From: CAVQOB01 sp963714325
Lineage (GTDB): Bacteria; Pseudomonadota; Alphaproteobacteria; Rhizobiales; Hyphomicrobiaceae
Reading direction: 5' to 3'
DNA length: 64,000 bases
NCBI GenBank assembly: GCA_963714325.1
Contig: CAVQOB010000010.1
Location: forward strand, 1 to 64,000
The notes below the pieces were generated by a model. The model did no database searches. It had not been told where the DNA came from and saw only the letters and a list, made by a program, of their open reading frames with translations. The translations under genes and the position numbers were made by a program. Shown here in pieces: positions 28,647-37,476 of this stretch. Position 1 is the stretch's first letter, and the number at the start of each line of letters is the position of its first letter.

Positions 28647-29585
28647 TTGCCGTTCTGGCTGCAGAACATCTACTACGTCAATGTCGCCAGCCAGATCCTA
28701 TTCTGGGCCATTTTCGCGCTCGGCCTCAATGTGCTCGTCGGCTATGCCGGGCTGACCTCGCTTGGCCATGCCGCACTCTTCGCCATGTCGGCCTATACGG
28801 CAGCGCTGGCCTTCAATGCAGGCGCCGGGCACGCCGCCTCGGCCGCACTGGCGCTGCTGGCGACGGTCGCCATGTCCGGCCTATTCGCGGTGCTGGCACT
28901 GCGATCGACCGGCATCGGCTTCCTGATGATTACCTTAGCGCTCGGGCAGATCCTCTGGGGGATCGCCTATCGCTGGTCGAGCCTGACCAACGGCGACAAC
29001 GGCATCAACTTCAAGTCGCGGCCGGCGCCGTTCGGGATTGATCTGGGCTCCGCACCCGTCTTCTACTGGGCGACGCTGATTGCCTTTCTGCTGGCACTCG
29101 CGTCGATGGCGGTATTCGTGCGCTCGCCGTTCGGCGCGACCGTGCGCGGCACCCGCGACCAACCCCGCCGCATGACGGCGCTCGGCTTCCATGTCTGGCT
29201 GATCCGCTTCCTGGCGTTCGTCTTCTCCGGCTTCTGGACCGGCATCGCCGGCCTGTTCTTCCTCTACTACAACCAGTTCGTCAGCCCGCAGGTCGCCGCC
29301 CTGCAGACCTCGGCGGAAGTTCTCTTGATGGTGGTGTCGGGCGGCACCGCGACGTTGTTCGGCCCGATTGCCGGCGCGGCCATCGTCGTGATCATGAAGA
29401 ACGTCGTCAGCGCCTACGTCGAACGCTGGAATATGGTGCTCGGCATTATTTTCGTGCTGATCATCAGCTTCATGCCGGAGGGCCTGGTGCCCGGCAGCCA
29501 GCGCCTGTTGCGCCGCTTTATCGGCGGCGGCAAACCAACGGAAATCCACCCGAGCGCCAAGCCGGTAGCGGAGGTCCGCTTATGA
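28647..29585 (+). CDS. livM: LIV-type ABC transporter permease, probable N-terminal frameshift
   Basis: Inner-membrane permease of 312 residues as read from the TTG at 28647. It has WAIFALGLNVLVGYAGLTSLGHAALF, GTRDQPRRMTALGF and GGTATLFGPIAGAA, all LivM features. An ATG at 28586 overlaps the livH stop, as expected, but is one base out of frame. Removing one T from the TT at 28591-28592 would join it to an open frame that adds a hydrophobic first helix (TIAALIALVALITL). The natural protein is therefore probably about 332 residues, starting at 28586. The last codons overlap livG by four bases. Confidence 0.9.
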   Translation: MPFWLQNIYYVNVASQILFWAIFALGLNVLVGYAGLTSLGHAALFAMSAYTAALAFNAGAGHAASAALALLATVAMSGLFAVLALRSTGIGFLMITLALGQILWGIAYRWSSLTNGDNGINFKSRPAPFGIDLGSAPVFYWATLIAFLLALASMAVFVRSPFGATVRGTRDQPRRMTALGFHVWLIRFLAFVFSGFWTGIAGLFFLYYNQFVSPQVAALQTSAEVLLMVVSGGTATLFGPIAGAAIVVIMKNVVSAYVERWNMVLGIIFVLIISFMPEGLVPGSQRLLRRFIGGGKPTEIHPSAKPVAEVRL

Positions 29586-30319
29586 CCGCGCTCGTCGTGC
29601 GAGGCCTGGTCAAATCGTTCGGCGGATTGAACGTCACCCGCGGCGTCAATCTCTCCGTCGTCCCCGGCGAGCGGCACCTGATCATCGGGCCGAACGGCGC
29701 CGGCAAAACGACGCTGTTCAACCAGATCACCGGCGAATTCTTCCCCGATGCCGGCACTGTCTCGCTGTTCGGCCGTGACATCACCTTCGCCGCCGCCCGC
29801 CGCCGCCCGCATCTGGGTCTCGCACGCACCTATCAGATCATCACGCTGTTCGCCCGCGATAGCATTCTGCGCAATGTCGTGATGGCAGCACTCGGCCTAT
29901 CGCCGCGACGATGGAGTGCCTTCAGCGCCCTCGATTCGCAACGCGATCTTGAAGACCGCGCTATGGCATCGTTGGCCCAAGTCGGCCTCGACCATGTTGC
30001 ACGCCGCCCGTTGTCCGAAACATCCTACGGTGAGCGCCGCCGCGTCGAGATCGCCATGGCGCTCGTCCAGCAGCCGAAAGTCATGCTGCTCGACGAGCCG
30101 TTCGCCGGTCTTTCCGTTGACGAGCGTCGGGACGTGCAGAAACTGCTGTTGTCGCTGCCGCGCGACATGACGCTGGTCATGATCGAGCACAACATGGACG
30201 TCGCGCTCGACTTCGCCGAGCGCATCACACTGCTCAATTTCGGCGAAGTGATCGTGCAGGGCACGCGCGCCGAAGTCGTCGCTGACCCTCGCACCAGGGA
30301 GGTCTACCTTGGCGGCTGA
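29582..30319 (+). CDS. livG: LIV-type ABC transporter ATP-binding protein
   Basis: ATPase of 245 residues on the inner face of the membrane. Walker A is GPNGAGKTTLFN, the signature motif is the variant TSYGERRRVE usual in LivG, Walker B is VMLLDEPFAGLS and the switch His follows in VMIEHNMD. The ATG overlaps the livM stop by four bases, and the 3' end overlaps livF by 11 bases. Confidence 0.96.
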   Translation: MTALVVRGLVKSFGGLNVTRGVNLSVVPGERHLIIGPNGAGKTTLFNQITGEFFPDAGTVSLFGRDITFAAARRRPHLGLARTYQIITLFARDSILRNVVMAALGLSPRRWSAFSALDSQRDLEDRAMASLAQVGLDHVARRPLSETSYGERRRVEIAMALVQQPKVMLLDEPFAGLSVDERRDVQKLLLSLPRDMTLVMIEHNMDVALDFAERITLLNFGEVIVQGTRAEVVADPRTREVYLGG

Positions 30320-31028
30320 GGCGCTAACCCTCGACAACGTCCACGCCTACTACGGCGACAGCCACGTGCTGCAAGGCGTATCGTTGCAACTCGGCGAAGG
30401 CCGGCTGCTCGGCCTGCTCGGCCGCAATGGCGCGGGCAAATCGACCTGCATGAACGTCATCGTCGGCCTGCTGCGGCCACGGCGCGGCGACATTAGGGTT
30501 TTCGGGGCGAGCGTCGCGGGCCTGGCGCCGGAGCGGATCGCCGCCCATGGCATCGCCTTGGTGCCGCAGGGGCGGCGCATCTTTCGCAGCCTGACGGTGA
30601 AGGAAAACCTGATCGTTGCGGCGCGGGCGGCGAAGCAAAGCGCGCAATCGCCGTGGGATCTTGCGCGGGTGTTCGCGACGTTCCCGCGGCTAGACGAGCG
30701 CAAGAGCCAGTACGCCGGGTCGCTATCGGGCGGCGAACAGCAGATGCTGGCCATCGGCCGCGCGCTGATGAGCAACCCGCGCGTGCTGCTGATGGATGAG
30801 CCGTCCGAAGGCCTCGCCCCCCAGATCGTCGCCGAGGTCGGCCGTACCATCGCCAAACTCAAGACCGAAGGGTTGTCGATCATCCTGGTCGAGCAGAATA
30901 TTCGCCTGACACTGGAGATCGCCGACGATATCCTGATCATCAACTCCGGCGCGAGCGTCCATGCGGGCCCTGCCGCCTCGATCACCATCGACGACCCCAT
31001 CATCACCCGCCACCTTGGTGTGCACTGA
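30309..31028 (+). CDS. livF: LIV-type ABC transporter ATP-binding protein
   Basis: Second ATPase of the importer, 239 residues. Walker A GRNGAGKSTCMN, Q-loop LVPQGRRIF, signature LSGGEQQMLAIGRAL and Walker B VLLMDEPSEGLAP are intact. The start is TTG at 30309, inside the end of livG. It is supported by AGGGAGG at 30296-30302 and by the family N-terminus LTLDNVHAYYGDSHVLQG; no ATG or GTG fits. Such an overlapping TTG may limit expression relative to livG. Confidence 0.95.
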   Translation: MAAEALTLDNVHAYYGDSHVLQGVSLQLGEGRLLGLLGRNGAGKSTCMNVIVGLLRPRRGDIRVFGASVAGLAPERIAAHGIALVPQGRRIFRSLTVKENLIVAARAAKQSAQSPWDLARVFATFPRLDERKSQYAGSLSGGEQQMLAIGRALMSNPRVLLMDEPSEGLAPQIVAEVGRTIAKLKTEGLSIILVEQNIRLTLEIADDILIINSGASVHAGPAASITIDDPIITRHLGVH

Positions 31029-31045
31029 ATTGGAAAGGACACTCT

Positions 31046-32107
31046 ATGACGCAACAATGGAACAAATATACCCCGACAGCGGCCCGCCAGCACGGCAAGC
31101 CTGGCCGCGAGACGCGCCCGCAGAGTATCACCATCGACATTCACGCCCACGTCGCCATTCCCGAGGCGATCGAGATCGTCAAACCGCACCTCGACCTTTC
31201 AACCGTTCCGCTGGCGCACTTCGCCAATGCCGAGACCAAGGCGCTCAACGCCAAACAGGAAATCGATATCATCGCGCGCCGGCCGTTGGCTCAGCGCCTC
31301 AGCGATCTCGATGCCATGGGCCTCGACATGCAGGCGGTGCTGCCGCCGCCGCCGCAGTGCTACTATACGGTGCCGCTCGACATTGCCGTCAAGGCGACAC
31401 GCGTCGTCAATGACGGCATCGCCGAATACGTCGCGCAGCGCCCCGACCGCTTCGTCGGCCTCGGCAGCGTGCCGATGTCGGAGCCGAGCGAAGCCGTGAA
31501 GGAACTCGAGCGCTGCATGGGCAAGCTCGGCTTCAAGGGCGTGCAGATTCTCACCAACATCGCCGGCAAGGAATTGTCAGACCCGCAATTCGCGCCGTTC
31601 TGGAAGCGGGCGGAAGAACTCGGCGCCCTGGTCGTCATTCACCCCAACGGCTTCACGCACGGCGAACGCTTCACCCGCTACTACTTCAACAACGTCGTCG
31701 GCAATCCGCTGGAGACAACGCTCGCCTTGCATTACCTGATCTTCGACGGCGTGCTCGAACGGCATCCGAAACTGAAACTGCTCGCCGTCCACGGTGGCGG
31801 CTATCTCGCGGCCTACTCGGGCCGCATCGATCATGCCTGGGGTGCCCGATCCGATTCGCACGGCAACCTGCCGAATCCGCCGACCACCTACCTGAAGCGC
31901 GTCTACTTCGACACTGTCGTCTTCACGCCGCATCAACTGCAGGAATTGGTGCGGCAGTTCGGCGTCGACCAAATCGTCATGGGCACCGACTACCCCTTCG
32001 ACATGGCCGACTACGATCCGATCGGCCACGTCGTCGGCAGCAACTTCGACGCCGCAACCACCGCTGCGATCTGCGGCGGCACGGCGAAGAAACTGCTGGG
32101 ACTCTGA
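31046..32107 (+). CDS. Amidohydrolase family protein (ACMSD-like)
   Basis: TIM-barrel metal-dependent hydrolase or decarboxylase of 353 residues. The ligands are recognisable: His-x-His in IDIHAHVAIP, His in VVIHPNGFTHGE, His in LAVHGGGYLAAY and Asp in MGTDYPFDM. The closest family is aminocarboxymuconate semialdehyde decarboxylase, with gamma-resorcylate decarboxylase and 4-oxalomesaconate hydratase LigJ as relatives. Substrates in this family are small acids, often aromatic-derived. It is the last gene of the CocE-LIV unit, 17 bases after livF, with GGAAAGGA before ATG 31046. A non-hydrolytic decarboxylation of the imported acid is plausible, but the substrate is not known. Confidence 0.9.
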   Translation: MTQQWNKYTPTAARQHGKPGRETRPQSITIDIHAHVAIPEAIEIVKPHLDLSTVPLAHFANAETKALNAKQEIDIIARRPLAQRLSDLDAMGLDMQAVLPPPPQCYYTVPLDIAVKATRVVNDGIAEYVAQRPDRFVGLGSVPMSEPSEAVKELERCMGKLGFKGVQILTNIAGKELSDPQFAPFWKRAEELGALVVIHPNGFTHGERFTRYYFNNVVGNPLETTLALHYLIFDGVLERHPKLKLLAVHGGGYLAAYSGRIDHAWGARSDSHGNLPNPPTTYLKRVYFDTVVFTPHQLQELVRQFGVDQIVMGTDYPFDMADYDPIGHVVGSNFDAATTAAICGGTAKKLLGL

Positions 32108-32202
32108 GGGCTCATTCCCGCGCCTGAAAGTTCTAACTCGTACATAGACCTGCTCGTCCGGGGCTCTACTCTTTCTGCGCCTCGCCCAAGGGCGCCCACC
32201 TT

Positions 32203-32216
32203 CTCCCCAAGGGGAG
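32203..32216. terminator. Palindrome between convergent genes, possible terminator
   Basis: CTCCCCAAGGGGAG at 32203-32216 is a short GC-rich inverted repeat in the 150-base gap between the convergent amidohydrolase and molybdenum hydroxylase genes. No clear T-run follows on either strand. It also resembles the GC-rich intergenic palindromes at 54953-55120, so it may be a degenerate repeat unit. Confidence 0.4.
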
Positions 32217-32257
32217 GAGGGCAAGATTGTCGGTGTTGGCGGGTGACGGGAGCGCGA

Positions 32258-34375
32258 TCAGGCATGCGCGGCTGAGATGATCCGCTCGCGCGTCAGCGGC
32301 AGATCGCGGATGCGCACGCCAAGCGCAGCGGCAACCGCATTGGCAATCGCGGCCCCCATCGGGCCTTGAGCGACTTCGCCGACGCCGAGTGCTGGTTCGC
32401 CGTGCTGTGCCATCAGTGCAATCTCGATCTCGGGAACCTCCGAGAATTTCAGGATTGGATAGTCGTCCCAGCTGCGCACGGCAACGCGGCCATTAGCGAA
32501 CATCACCTGCTCCTTCAACGCCCAACTCGCCGCCTGAATGATGCCGCCTTCGACCTGATTGCGTACGCCATCCGGGCTGATGACGAGGCCGCAATCAACC
32601 GCACACCAGACGTTATCGATACGCACCGCATCGGCAACGTGGACATCGACAACAAGGGCCAGATATCCGGCGCGGTTCTTGTAGCGGCTGTAACCGAAGC
32701 CACGGCCGTGCCCCTCAGCGCGCGCCGCGCCCTCGCGCCAGCCGGCCATCGCCGCCGCCTTTTCGATGACCGCGCGCGCGCGCGGATCAGAAATCATGCC
32801 GAGTCGATAGGTCACCGGATCGATCCCCACCTCGGCCGCCAGTTCATCCATAAAACTTTCGATTGCGAAGACATTGGCAAAGGCACCGAGTTCCCGCATC
32901 GACGAGGTGCGGGGTACAATGTCAGCGGCGACGTGATTGATCAGGCGTTGGTGCGACACATCGTAGAGTAGCGGCGCATTGCGCATCGCGCTGTAGCCCG
33001 AAGTTTCCGGCAACTCCTGCGGCAGCGGGCGCGGGGGCGAATTGGGCATGGCGTCAGCCGCCAGCAGATTGACGCCGCCGTTGGCGCCAGGGCGCTGTGC
33101 GTGCGGCCCGCTCCAGATCTCCGTCGTCCAACTGAGCGGCCGCCCGGCCGTCGACAATTCCGCACTCAGTTCCACCACCATCGCCGAGCCGAGCGGCGAA
33201 GCGGCGAGCTCATCCTCGCGGCTCCACTGCACGCGCACCGTCTTGCCGGGCGTACTCATCGCGATAACAGCTGCATCGCAGGCAGCGTCGTCGGCGCCGT
33301 TGTGGCCGTAGCATCCCGCACCTTGCAGGTGGATGACATGAATGTGCGTCGGATCGATACTGAGCGACCGCGCAATGGCGCCACGCAGGAAGAACACGCC
33401 CTGCGCATGCGTCCACACCGTCAGCCGACGGCCGTCGTTGCGCGCGAGAGCACACGACGGTCCGATCGAGGCGTGCGCCAGGAACGGCTTGGTATAGCGC
33501 TGGCGGAACTGCCTGACGCCGACCGACGCGGGCGGCACGGCACCACGCTCGGTCGTCGCATCGATCGACTTGGCCGTCGCGACCCATCCCGGTGCCACCT
33601 GGCCCGCATCGTGCGGCCGCCCGCCACTCCAGCGCGCTCGCGCGATCATGCGCTCGGCAGCGCGGGTCACGCCGCGCTCGGTCGGAGCCATCACCGCAAT
33701 GAAGTTTCCCTTGATCAGAACGGTCTCGCCGTCGCCCGCCACGCCGAGGCTCGCCGTATCCAACACCGCGCCGGGCCAGGGCTGGCGGATGACGCGGGCA
33801 TGCAGCATATCCGACGCGCGCACGTCATGAATGAATGGTGCGCCGGACCCGAAGACCTTCGCCGGCAGATCGACGCGCGGCAGGTTCGTACCCATCACCA
33901 CATGGGCCTCGATCGGCTTGACCGACACGGCTCCAGTCGCCAGGCGGTTGAGATCGACTGATGGTGCCATTGTCCAATAGTCGAGCCCAGTCGGCGCTCC
34001 CTGCCGCGCCACCGCGCCGTCAACAATCACCAGTTCCGAAGCGGCACAATTGAGCCGCAGCGCCGCCGCCGCCAGCATCAGCGCCCGCACCTCGGCCGCC
34101 GCCAGCCGGATTGATCCGCCGGAGTTCTCGACCGACATACTGCCGGCCGTGTAACCCTCACTCGGGCTCGCAGCCGTATCGCCTGTCGCAAGCACAATGC
34201 GCGTTGGCGCGATGTCGAGTTCCTCCGCCGCGATCTGCACTAGCGCCGTCAGGATGCCCTGCCCGAGCTCCACCTTGCCGGTCGCGATGCGCACCTTGCC
34301 GCTCGTCTCGAAGCCGATCCATTGATCGAGCCGCGGATTGTCGATGAGACCGATCGGCAATGGTTTGCGGGTCAT
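32258..34375 (-). CDS. Xanthine dehydrogenase family molybdopterin-binding subunit (isoquinoline oxidoreductase-like)
   Basis: Catalytic subunit of 705 residues of a molybdenum hydroxylase, which hydroxylates heterocycles or aldehydes with water-derived oxygen. GKVELGQGILTALVQIAAEEL at the N-terminus, the motif QGAGCYGHNGADDAA and VDVHVADAVRIDNVWCAVDCG match the IorB/aldehyde-oxidase family. The Glu in LGVGEVAQGPMGAAIANAV near the C-terminus is the expected catalytic base. It overlaps the iron-sulfur subunit gene by four bases. There is no FAD-subunit gene beside it; two-subunit enzymes of this kind pass electrons to an external acceptor. No signal peptide is seen. Confidence 0.9.
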   Translation of the reverse strand: MTRKPLPIGLIDNPRLDQWIGFETSGKVRIATGKVELGQGILTALVQIAAEELDIAPTRIVLATGDTAASPSEGYTAGSMSVENSGGSIRLAAAEVRALMLAAAALRLNCAASELVIVDGAVARQGAPTGLDYWTMAPSVDLNRLATGAVSVKPIEAHVVMGTNLPRVDLPAKVFGSGAPFIHDVRASDMLHARVIRQPWPGAVLDTASLGVAGDGETVLIKGNFIAVMAPTERGVTRAAERMIARARWSGGRPHDAGQVAPGWVATAKSIDATTERGAVPPASVGVRQFRQRYTKPFLAHASIGPSCALARNDGRRLTVWTHAQGVFFLRGAIARSLSIDPTHIHVIHLQGAGCYGHNGADDAACDAAVIAMSTPGKTVRVQWSREDELAASPLGSAMVVELSAELSTAGRPLSWTTEIWSGPHAQRPGANGGVNLLAADAMPNSPPRPLPQELPETSGYSAMRNAPLLYDVSHQRLINHVAADIVPRTSSMRELGAFANVFAIESFMDELAAEVGIDPVTYRLGMISDPRARAVIEKAAAMAGWREGAARAEGHGRGFGYSRYKNRAGYLALVVDVHVADAVRIDNVWCAVDCGLVISPDGVRNQVEGGIIQAASWALKEQVMFANGRVAVRSWDDYPILKFSEVPEIEIALMAQHGEPALGVGEVAQGPMGAAIANAVAAALGVRIRDLPLTRERIISAAHA

Positions 34376-34857
34376 CGTGCGCCCGCCTGACTGGCGAGCG
34401 TTACTGCCGCGCGTTGCACCGCCTTAAAGATCCGCGCGTGCGCCCCGCAGCGGCACAGATGCTTATCGAGCGCGGCCGCAATCTCGGCGCGCGTTGGCCG
34501 GGGATTGCGATCGAGCAGGGCTTTCGCCGAGATCATGATGCCCGACAGACAATAGCCGCACTGGCCGGCCTGCTCGTCGAGGAACGCCTGTTGCAACGCA
34601 TGCGGCCGCTCCGGCGTGCCGAGGCCTTCGAGCGTCGTCACCGATTTGCCGGCAAGAGCATCGATGGTGAGCGTACAGGCATATTGCGGCTGGCTGTCAA
34701 CCAGCACCATACAGGCGCCACAGCTCTCCGTGCCACAACCGAACCGTGTCGCCATCAGGCCAAGCTCATTGCGCAGCACATCAAGCAACGGCGTCGCTGC
34801 GTCGGCGACCGTTGCCACGCTTCGCCCGTTGATCGTCAACTGATAGGCAGCCGTCAT
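34372..34857 (-). CDS. (2Fe-2S)-binding subunit of molybdenum hydroxylase
   Basis: Small subunit of 161 residues carrying two [2Fe-2S] clusters. The plant-ferredoxin-type cluster has Cys41, Cys46, Cys49 and Cys61 (RFGCGTESCGACMVLV), and the all-helical cluster has Cys100, Cys103, Cys135 and Cys137 (GQCGYCLSGI, HLCRCGAH). It transfers electrons from the molybdenum centre of the large subunit, whose gene starts inside its stop (ATGA). An ordinary, complete IorA/CoxS-type protein. Confidence 0.96.
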   Translation of the reverse strand: MTAAYQLTINGRSVATVADAATPLLDVLRNELGLMATRFGCGTESCGACMVLVDSQPQYACTLTIDALAGKSVTTLEGLGTPERPHALQQAFLDEQAGQCGYCLSGIMISAKALLDRNPRPTRAEIAAALDKHLCRCGAHARIFKAVQRAAVTLASQAGAR

Positions 34858-34882
34858 TATAACTCCCGCCGTCTAGCGACTG

Positions 34883-35992
34883 TCATTGCGCAACCTTGCT
34901 GTTCGGACGTTTGATTGCAGCATTGACCACTGGCATAACTTTCTCTGCCATCAGCACCATCGACCGACGGCCAAGGTCGCGATTGCGCCAATCGTGACCA
35001 GCGTAAAGTAGCGTGCCAAAATCACCGACGTTTTCGCGGAATGCCAAAATCTCATCGGCAACCTTCTTCGGTGAACCCCAGATAATCAGGTTGTCGCAGA
35101 TAAAGTCGAGCGTCACGTCCTTGTCTGGCATGTCGCGCGACGTCTTGAACAACTCTGCGCGTCCATTCTTAATCAATTTTGTCGCGAGCGAGGCATAGTA
35201 CTGCCGATAAGGACTGAGAGCGCTGGTCGCATAGTCCCGAGCGGTCTTATCATCATCGGCGACAAACACACTTTTGGCGACACGCCAGTTTGCTGCATTA
35301 ACAACACGCCCTGCCTTCTGGCAGCCTTCGACGTACTTCGGCCAGTGGCTCTTGACCCAGACCGGCATCAGGAAGTTGGCGGAGATCGGATCCCAGCCTC
35401 GCGCCGCTGCTTCCGTCACGCCCTTCGAGTGTGGCGCCACCGCCGTCACGACGATCGGCGGATGCGGCCGCTGCAGTGGTCTTGGGATGAAGCCCTGGCC
35501 AATGTCAGGGATCAGCGTACGTTCTGTCGAGATCGTCCAGTATTTGCCCTTCAGATTATAGGGCGCCTCGCCACCCCAGATCGCCAAAACCTGATTGATC
35601 GCTTCGAGGAACATTTCGGCGCGATTGGCATCGAGATTACCGAACACTTCCGCGTCCGACAGTAGCCCGCCCGGGCTGATGCCGAAGATCAAGCGCCCGT
35701 CGAGAAGATGATCGAGCATGGCGAGGTTGGCGGCCACCTGAGCCGGATGCGCGTTTGGCAAATTGACGGTGCCAGTGCCGAGGCGGATGCGCTTGGTGAC
35801 ATCGACCAGCGTCGCGATGAACATCGCGCACGAAGTAATATTCTCGGATTTGTCGGTGACGTGCTCACCGACATAGCCCTCAGTGAAGGCAAGTTCATCG
35901 GCGAGGATGAACGCTTCCCGGTCTTCGCGCAGGCACTGACGCCAATCCTTGTCGAGCGGATGGATCGGCATTGTGAAGAAGCCGAGGTTCAT
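34883..35992 (-). CDS. LLM class flavin-dependent oxidoreductase (luciferase-like)
   Basis: Luciferase-like monooxygenase of 369 residues, an FMNH2- or F420-using TIM barrel. The N-terminus reads MNLGFFTMPIHP, followed by LADELAFTEGYVGEHV, the strand RIRLGTGTVNLPNAHP and LDGRLIFGISPGG. These are typical of the bacterial alkanal/limonene monooxygenase-like group. The substrate is unknown, and no dedicated reductase is adjacent. It lies 25 bases from the iron-sulfur subunit gene on the same strand, so the three genes are probably one transcript and may act on the same compound. Confidence 0.92.
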   Translation of the reverse strand: MNLGFFTMPIHPLDKDWRQCLREDREAFILADELAFTEGYVGEHVTDKSENITSCAMFIATLVDVTKRIRLGTGTVNLPNAHPAQVAANLAMLDHLLDGRLIFGISPGGLLSDAEVFGNLDANRAEMFLEAINQVLAIWGGEAPYNLKGKYWTISTERTLIPDIGQGFIPRPLQRPHPPIVVTAVAPHSKGVTEAAARGWDPISANFLMPVWVKSHWPKYVEGCQKAGRVVNAANWRVAKSVFVADDDKTARDYATSALSPYRQYYASLATKLIKNGRAELFKTSRDMPDKDVTLDFICDNLIIWGSPKKVADEILAFRENVGDFGTLLYAGHDWRNRDLGRRSMVLMAEKVMPVVNAAIKRPNSKVAQ

Positions 35993-36170
35993 GAGGCAAC
36001 CCTGGGTAGTAGAACAACGATTAGCGGCGGCGACTAACAGTCAGCGAACCTGGGAATCGTACCGGCGCTGCCGAGTGGCAGGAAATTATGAGAATGCCAA
36101 TCCCGCATCGGTTTTCCTGATGCGGCCTGGCTGCGTGGACGGATCAGCCGTCCCCGCGCCGCGCACCACC

Positions 36171-37142
36171 CTATTTCATTGCTTGCGGATTGACCGGCGA
36201 ACCGGTGCCGCCCGGAATGACCAGCGGCGCGCCATTGAAGAAGAACTCATAAACCTTGTCCTTCGCGCAATCGGCGGCGAGGTCGGCGAGGTCGAACATC
36301 TCACCCATGTAGAGGCCCATTGCGGGGATGACGACCCAGTGCCAGGGCTGGTTGACGTCCTTGGTTTCGTTCGGCCGCACCTCAACCCCCCAGGTGTCCG
36401 TGCAGACGCCGGCCACTTGCTTTTCGTGCAGCCAATAACAACTTTCGAATTTCAATCCGGGCGCATCGCCGCCGGCGTACCCGCCCCACTCCTTGCGCTT
36501 CAGGCAATTCTCCATTTGACCAGTTCTGATGATTATGAAATCGCCTTTGCGAATTGCGACCCCCTGCGCCTTGGCGCACTGGTCGAGTTCATCGTTGGAA
36601 ATACCGGTGCCATCAGGCAGATGATCGAGCTTTTTCCAGCGCGCGATATCGAGCAGAACGCCACGGCCGCAAATTTTGTCCTTCGCGTGCTCGATGCCGA
36701 GCTTCGAGACGCCATTGGAATCGACCGACGAGGCGTGGTGTCCGTTGTACATCTGGTCGTGATAGAAAATGTGCCCGAGGCTATCCCAGTGCGTCGCCGA
36801 CTGGATCGGCATGTTGATGGCATCATCGCTGTAGAGCAATCCACCCTGCCGTCCCGCGATCGCGTCGGTGCCGGTCGCCAGCATGGTGTGAATGGGGTTC
36901 CAGCGCTTGCCGAATAGTCCGCGCTGCGGCCCGCTCTGGCCGAGCGGCATGCCAAGGCCGAACACACGGCCCTTCTTGACAAGCTTGGCTGCCGCGACGA
37001 TATCGGCGGGCGTGACATGATTGAGCGTGCCGATCTGGTCGTCCTTGCCCCAGCGCCCCCAATTCGACAGATCCTTGAAGGCCTGATCGACGGCGGCCTT
37101 GGAGACCTTGAGCTTGCGTTTCGTCGCTTTCGCCGATGTCAT
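36171..37142 (-). CDS. Cyclase family protein (kynurenine formamidase-like)
   Basis: Metal-dependent cyclase/hydrolase of 323 residues (PF04199). The signature HWDSLGHIFYHDQMYNG holds the metal-binding His and Asp residues, preceded by SATHWDS. Members hydrolyse formylkynurenine, isatin, amides or lactones, or close rings. The ATG at 37142 has GAGGAACTG upstream; seven more codons are open upstream in frame. It sits 13 bases after the DUF1330 gene and downstream of a TRAP importer, which suggests cleavage of the imported compound. Substrate not assignable. Confidence 0.88.
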   Translation of the reverse strand: MTSAKATKRKLKVSKAAVDQAFKDLSNWGRWGKDDQIGTLNHVTPADIVAAAKLVKKGRVFGLGMPLGQSGPQRGLFGKRWNPIHTMLATGTDAIAGRQGGLLYSDDAINMPIQSATHWDSLGHIFYHDQMYNGHHASSVDSNGVSKLGIEHAKDKICGRGVLLDIARWKKLDHLPDGTGISNDELDQCAKAQGVAIRKGDFIIIRTGQMENCLKRKEWGGYAGGDAPGLKFESCYWLHEKQVAGVCTDTWGVEVRPNETKDVNQPWHWVVIPAMGLYMGEMFDLADLAADCAKDKVYEFFFNGAPLVIPGGTGSPVNPQAMK

Positions 37143-37155
37143 CGTCAGTTCCTCT

Positions 37156-37461
37156 TCAAACAACGGTCGCGTCGCCGCTTTCCACGATCACCAATTCAAC
37201 TTCGCCGGCCCCGTTGCGGCGATGCGCCGATGCCTCGACATAGTCCGGCGATTGCTGACAGGCGACCGCAGCCTCAAGCGACGGGAACTCGATCACGACG
37301 AAGCGATGGAATTTTTCCGGTCCCTCGAGAATCTGGAAGCGTCCGCCGCGCGCCAGCACCTTACCGCCGAACTTGGCGATGATCGCTGGCACGCGATCCG
37401 TATAGCGCTTGTAGGCGATCGGATCGATGATCTTGCTACGAGCGAGCCAATAGGCCGGCAT
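37156..37461 (-). CDS. DUF1330 domain-containing protein
   Basis: Protein of 101 residues of the ferredoxin-like dimeric alpha-beta barrel family DUF1330. Typical features are the N-terminal AYWLARSKIIDPIAYKRYTD, KVLARGGRFQILEGP and IEFPSLEAAVACQQSPDY. It sits between the TRAP large permease and the cyclase gene, with gaps of 15 and 13 bases, so it is co-transcribed. The biochemical role is unknown; similar folds act as small isomerases or accessory proteins. Confidence 0.92.
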   Translation of the reverse strand: MPAYWLARSKIIDPIAYKRYTDRVPAIIAKFGGKVLARGGRFQILEGPEKFHRFVVIEFPSLEAAVACQQSPDYVEASAHRRNGAGEVELVIVESGDATVV

Positions 37462-37476
37462 GGCACGTTTCTCCTG

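Noticed and set aside
31046..32107. Amidohydrolase as LigJ-type 4-oxalomesaconate hydratase working with GalC
   Set aside because: It is 15 kb from galC on the other strand, and a GalB-type hydratase already overlaps galC.
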